Shown here: positions 60,816 to 64,000 of the stretch, piece after piece
Layout: the number at the start of each line of letters is the position of its first letter
How positions within the stretch are numbered: position 1 is the first letter of the stretch
Origin: Streptacidiphilus jeojiense
Lineage (GTDB): Bacteria > Actinomycetota > Actinomycetes > Streptomycetales > Streptomycetaceae
Assembly (NCBI RefSeq): GCF_000719095.1
Contig: NZ_JOEH01000004.1
Coordinates: forward strand, 496,001 to 560,000
Direction of reading: 5' to 3'
Length of the DNA stretch: 64,000 nucleotides
Notes under the pieces: generated by a model
What the model was told of the DNA's origin: nothing
The model's input: only the letters and a program-made list of their open reading frames with translations
Databases searched by the model: none
Translations under genes and position numbers: made by a program

Positions 60816-61559
60816 CTGAACGCCGCGCCCGCCGACCAGATCCGCCTGCTCGACCTGCAGGCCCTCGACTCCCGCCTGGACCAGCTCGCCCACCGCTCCA
60901 GCACCCTGCCCGAGCACGCCGACATCCAGCAGCGCAGCAGCGACCTGACCGAGCTGCGCTCGCTCACCGTCGCCGCCGAGACCCAGCTCAGCGACACCCG
61001 CCGCGAGCTGGTCAAGGCCGAGCAGGACGTGGACCAGGTCCGCACCCGCGCCGCCCGCAACCAGCAGCGGATGGACTCCGGTGCGGTCGGCTCCGCCAAG
61101 GACCTCGCCAACCTGCAGCACGAGGTCGGCGCCCTGGCGAAGCGTCAGAGCGACCTGGAGGACGTCGTCCTGGAGATCATGGAGCGGGTGGAGACCGGGC
61201 AGGCCCGGATCTCCGAGATGACCGCGCGCCGCGACGACGCCCAGCACAGCCTCGCCGAGGCCGAGACCCGCCGCGACGCCGCCCAGACCGAGATCGACGC
61301 CGAGGCCGAGAAGGTCACCAGGGAGCGTGCGGCGGTCGCCGCGGTCATCCCCGCCGACCTGCTGAAGCTCTACACCCGGCTGCGCGAGACCCAGGGCGGC
61401 ACCGGGGCGGCCCGGCTCTACCAGCGCCGCTGCGAGGGCTGCCGGGTCGAGTTCGCCACCGCTGACCTGCGCACCATCCGCGCCGCCGCGCCGGACGAGG
61501 TGGTCCGCTGCGAGAACTGCAGCCGCATCCTGATCCGCACCGCCGACTCCGGCCTCTAG
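60816..61559 (+). CDS. C4-type zinc ribbon/coiled-coil protein with a CTG start codon
   Basis: A 247-residue protein: a long coiled coil (residues about 5-195) and a C-terminal zinc ribbon with two CxxC pairs (CEGCRVEF and CENCSRIL). It resembles the CT398/FlgZ group that binds RNA polymerase sigma or secretion partners; the role is unknown. No ATG, GTG or TTG exists between the in-frame stop at 60762 and the conserved N terminus NAAPADQIRLLDLQ. GAGGAGC at 60804-60810 stands 5 bp before CTG 60816-60818. A GTG at 61029 would cut off 71 conserved residues. Confidence 0.85.
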   Translation: MNAAPADQIRLLDLQALDSRLDQLAHRSSTLPEHADIQQRSSDLTELRSLTVAAETQLSDTRRELVKAEQDVDQVRTRAARNQQRMDSGAVGSAKDLANLQHEVGALAKRQSDLEDVVLEIMERVETGQARISEMTARRDDAQHSLAEAETRRDAAQTEIDAEAEKVTRERAAVAAVIPADLLKLYTRLRETQGGTGAARLYQRRCEGCRVEFATADLRTIRAAAPDEVVRCENCSRILIRTADSGL

Positions 61560-61576
61560 AGAGCGGTCCGGCCCAC

Positions 61577-62746
61577 ATGGCGTCCACCCGACGGTTCATC
61601 ATCGAGGCCGACGGCGGCTCCCGGGGCAACCCGGGGCCGGCCGGCTACGGCGCGGCCGTCCGCGACGGCGACACCGGCGAACTGCTGGCCGAGGCGGCCG
61701 AGTTCATCGGCGTGGCGACCAACAACGTCGCCGAGTACCGGGGGCTGATCGCGGGGCTTCGGGCGGCGCACGCGATCGACCCGGAGGCGACGGTCGAGGT
61801 CCGGATGGACTCCAAGCTGGTCGTCGAGCAGATGTCGGGCCGCTGGAAGATCAAGCACCCGGACATGCAGCCGCTGGCCGCCGAGGCCCGGGGGATCTTC
61901 CCGCGCGGCCGGGTCGGCTACCAGTGGATGCCGCGGGCGCAGAACAAGCACGCGGACCGGCTCGCCAACGAGGCGATGGACGCGGGCAAGGCCGGCAGGC
62001 AGTGGGTCGTCGCCAAGCCGCTGCCGCACGCGCAGACGCTGCCGCAGCAACAACCCCAGGAGACGCTTCCCAAGCCGCTCCCGCAGGTTCCTGCCGCCCC
62101 CGTGGGCTGGGGCGCTGCCGACATGGGCACCCCCACCACCCTGGTGCTGCTGCGCCACGGCGAGACCGCGCTGACCCCCGAGAAGCGCTTCTCCGGCAGC
62201 GGCGGCGCCGACCCCGAGCTGTCCGAACGCGGTCGCGCCCAGGCCGAGCTGGTCGCCGAGGCCCTTGCCGCGCGCGGCACCGTCCAGGCGATCGTCAGCT
62301 CGCCGCTGCTCCGCTGCCGGCAGACCGCGCAGGCCGCGGCGGACCGGCTCGGTCTGGAGGTGCGGATCGAGGAGGGGCTGCGGGAGACCGACTTCGGCAC
62401 CTTCGAAGGGCTGACCTTCGCCGAGGCCAAGGAGCGGTTCCCGGCCGAACTCGACGCCTGGCTGGCCTCGGCCGACGCCGCACCCCCGGGCGGCGAGAGC
62501 TTCACCGCCGTCGCCCGCCGGGTCTCGGTCGCCCGCGACCGGCTGCTGGCCCGCTACCCGGGTCGGACCGTCCTGGTGGTCTCCCATGTCACCCCGGTCA
62601 AGACCCTGGTCAGGCTGGCCCTGGGGGCTCCGCCGGAGTCGCTGTTCCGGATGGAGCTGTCGGCGGCCTCGTTCTCCGCGATCCAGTACTACGCGGACGG
62701 CAACGCGTCGCTGCGGCTGCTGAACGACACCGCACACCTGCGCTAG
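61577..62746 (+). CDS. Bifunctional RNase HI / histidine phosphatase (CobC-like)
   Basis: A 389-residue fusion. The N-terminal RNase HI domain (1-140) has catalytic D12 (EADGGSRGNPG), E53, D78 and D127. A Gln/Pro-rich linker (about 150-175) follows. The C-terminal histidine phosphatase has R193-H194-G195-E (LLRHGETAL) and SHVTPVK. In mycobacteria Rv2228c pairs RNase H with an alpha-ribazole phosphatase activity of cobalamin synthesis. It lies 17 bp after the zinc ribbon gene in one operon. Confidence 0.92.
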   Translation: MASTRRFIIEADGGSRGNPGPAGYGAAVRDGDTGELLAEAAEFIGVATNNVAEYRGLIAGLRAAHAIDPEATVEVRMDSKLVVEQMSGRWKIKHPDMQPLAAEARGIFPRGRVGYQWMPRAQNKHADRLANEAMDAGKAGRQWVVAKPLPHAQTLPQQQPQETLPKPLPQVPAAPVGWGAADMGTPTTLVLLRHGETALTPEKRFSGSGGADPELSERGRAQAELVAEALAARGTVQAIVSSPLLRCRQTAQAAADRLGLEVRIEEGLRETDFGTFEGLTFAEAKERFPAELDAWLASADAAPPGGESFTAVARRVSVARDRLLARYPGRTVLVVSHVTPVKTLVRLALGAPPESLFRMELSAASFSAIQYYADGNASLRLLNDTAHLR

Positions 62747-62760
62747 GCCGCTGCACCGTC

Positions 62761-62786
62761 AGGGGCGCGGGGAACTGCGCGAGAAG
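62761..62786. repeat. Interspersed GCGCAGTTCCCCGCGCCCC element, inverted copy
   Basis: AGGGGCGCGGGGAACTGCGC followed by GAGAAG, the reverse of copies at 26967 and 38561. It lies just past the RNase HI-CobC stop, between convergent genes, where it may help terminate transcription. Confidence 0.85.
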
Positions 62787-62823
62787 CCCCTACGGCTCGC
62801 AGTCAAGATCCGTCAGAAGCCTG

Positions 62824-63621
62824 TCACAGCTCGCTGACGACGACGTCGAGCGTCCAGGCCTTCCCCGCCGCGGGTGCCTCGGCTTCCACGGTGTACTTCA
62901 ACTCCCGCAGTACGTCCACGAGTTCGGCGGGGGAGCCCGGCTCGGCCGAGGACTCCAGCAGCTCTCTGACGATTCGTCCCTTTGTCGCCTTGTTGAAGTG
63001 GCTCACCACCGTCCGCGTCAGCACCCCGCGCACCTCGCGCTCGTGCAGCACCCGCACCATGGCGGTCCGTCCGGCGACCTCCCCCTGCGGGCGCCACAGC
63101 GCCGCGTACGCCGACGACCGCAGGTCCAGCACCAGCCCGCCGCCGGCAGCGCGCGGCATCGCCTCCGCCGTCTCCTTGCGCCAGTAGCTGCCCAGCGGTC
63201 CCAGCGGCGGCAGCTTCACCCCGCCCGAGCAGCGGTACGGCGGGATCCGGTCACTGATCCGGACCGGACCCCACAGTCCCGAGAACACCAGCAGCGAGCG
63301 CTCGGCCCGGGCGTAGGCCTCGGGGCTGAGCGTGGACAGCTCCAGCGCGTCGTACAGGACGCCGGTGTAGAGCTCGCCGGCCGGCAGCGTCGGGGCCGTG
63401 CGCAGCACCGCGTTGCGGGCGATCTCCCCGCGCAGCCCCGGGCTGAGTCCGAGCACCGCTGCGGCCCGGTCCTCGTCACCGCTGGTGCACAGCGCGACCA
63501 GCGCGGCCAGGACCCGGGTCCGGGCCGGGCCGAGCTCCGGCAGGACCAGTCCGTCCAGCGCCAGCGGAGCCCCCGATCCGGTGACGGCCTTTCCCTCGGA
63601 CGGCGGCAACAGCACCAGCAC
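62824..63621 (-). CDS. yaaA: YaaA-family peroxide stress protein
   Basis: A 265-residue protein of the DUF328/YaaA family. The N terminus LVLLPPSEGK is the hallmark. Also visible are YTGVLYDAL, LLVFSGLWGPVRISDRIPPYR, YWRKE, LDLRSSAYAALW and the conserved VSHFNKATKGRIVREL. In E. coli YaaA lowers free iron during peroxide stress; it binds DNA. I chose the GTG at 63621 because GAGGGG precedes it at 8 bp; the longer frame to 63849 is not conserved in style. Confidence 0.92.
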   Translation of the reverse strand: MLVLLPPSEGKAVTGSGAPLALDGLVLPELGPARTRVLAALVALCTSGDEDRAAAVLGLSPGLRGEIARNAVLRTAPTLPAGELYTGVLYDALELSTLSPEAYARAERSLLVFSGLWGPVRISDRIPPYRCSGGVKLPPLGPLGSYWRKETAEAMPRAAGGGLVLDLRSSAYAALWRPQGEVAGRTAMVRVLHEREVRGVLTRTVVSHFNKATKGRIVRELLESSAEPGSPAELVDVLRELKYTVEAEAPAAGKAWTLDVVVSEL

Positions 63622-63884
63622 AGCAGTACCCCTCGGTGACGCGGCGGATCGGGAAAACGGCGGGGACCGATCGAGAACGGCCCCCGCGTCACTGTAGGGC
63701 CTGATGCCGCCGGGGCGAATCCAAACCAATCCACCATCGCTGGGCCCTATATCACGTGAGTCTGTGTTTGATATTGACGGTTGCTGTGTGTTTTGGTTCG
63801 CTAGATCACGCCCTGCGCAGGGAGCACTGCCTGCACTGCCGAACCACACCTGTCCGTTCCACCCACTCGGATACAGGAGAAGGC

Positions 63885-64000
63885 ATGCGCAAGACCTGGG
63901 CCGCGTTCGTCGCGGCCGTGCTCACCACGGCGTCCCTCGCCGCCGTCCCGCTCAGCGCCACCCCCGCCGCCGCCCTCGACAACGGCCTGGCGCTCACCCC
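63885..64000 (+). CDS. Secreted GH27 alpha-galactosidase, 5' end only
   Basis: The first 38 codons run to the window edge. A typical Sec signal peptide (MRKTWAAFVAAVLTTASLAA, cleavage after AAA near residue 30) is followed by LDNGLALTP, the start of the mature GH27 domain, which in complete enzymes continues into PMGWN. GGAGAAGG precedes the ATG. The upstream 230 bp are AT-richer (TTTGATATTGACGG) and probably hold a regulated promoter. Confidence 0.75.
   Translation, partial: MRKTWAAFVAAVLTTASLAAVPLSATPAAALDNGLALT

Noticed and set aside
61029..61559. GTG start at 61029 for the C4 zinc ribbon gene
   Set aside because: It would remove the conserved N terminus and lacks a ribosome site, whereas CTG at 60816 has GAGGAGC at the right distance.

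Overview
The window is a 64-kb stretch of chromosome from a high-GC actinomycete, almost certainly a member of the Streptomycetaceae (Streptomyces, Kitasatospora or Streptacidiphilus). Four things point there: the extreme G/C bias at third codon positions, a divergent third elongation factor Tu of the EF-Tu3 type, an SCO2322-family protein, and a short interspersed repeat (GCGCAGTTCCCCGCGCCCC) of the kind common between streptomycete genes. I see no rRNA, CRISPR array, prophage, insertion sequence or biosynthetic megasynthase. There is one tRNA gene, tRNA-Val(TAC).

Left part (0-24.7 kb). The end of a tellurium-resistance-type biosynthetic cluster (PRTase/PELOTA protein and HAD hydrolase) is followed by a zinc-ribbon protein, a coiled-coil protein, the tRNA and an atypical hypothetical gene. 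Next come small metabolic modules, each with its own regulator: AsnC/MFS, HxlR/methyltransferase/SDR, an FMN reductase paired with a luciferase-like monooxygenase, and MarR with a DHA2 exporter. Housekeeping and miscellaneous genes (tuf3, a nucleobase permease, an alkyltransferase, a membrane glycosyltransferase) lie between them. At 22.8 kb a yybP-ykoY manganese riboswitch precedes a GDT1-type manganese exporter.

Middle (24.8-45 kb). A DHA2 exporter fused to a MarR-like domain leads into a steroid side-chain degradation set: CYP125, FadA5-type thiolase, a metallo-hydrolase, an aldehyde dehydrogenase with a P450-type ferredoxin, and the repressor KstR. Embedded in this set is a five-gene cobalamin-type ECF transporter operon. 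It is led by a cobalamin riboswitch and includes a secreted, membrane-anchored alpha/alpha-barrel protein resembling the first domain of intrinsic factor. A glycosyltransferase/methyltransferase/alpha-toroid operon is divergent from kstR.

Right part (45-64 kb). A cell-envelope group (four-TM Pro-rich protein, muramoyl-alanine amidase, Pro-rich single-TM protein) is followed by the second half of the steroid set: fused FadE34 acyl-CoA dehydrogenase, Ltp1 thiolase-like protein, MaoC hydratase, Zn alcohol dehydrogenase and Hsd4A/ChsB1 dehydrogenase. Then come an S9 peptidase, the conserved trio Nif3 / C4 zinc ribbon / RNase HI-CobC, YaaA, and the start of a secreted GH27 alpha-galactosidase.

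The steroid genes are tied together by DNA sites. KstR-type boxes (TNNAACNNGTTNNA) lie in five promoter regions. A second, unrecognised palindrome (CTGACGG-N3-GTCAG) sits beside the KstR box in four of them and again upstream of an LLM oxidoreductase. Together the genes can oxidise the C26 terminus of a sterol side chain and carry out beta-oxidation cycles. No ring-opening genes (kstD, kshAB, hsaA-D) and no acyl-CoA ligase are present in the window.
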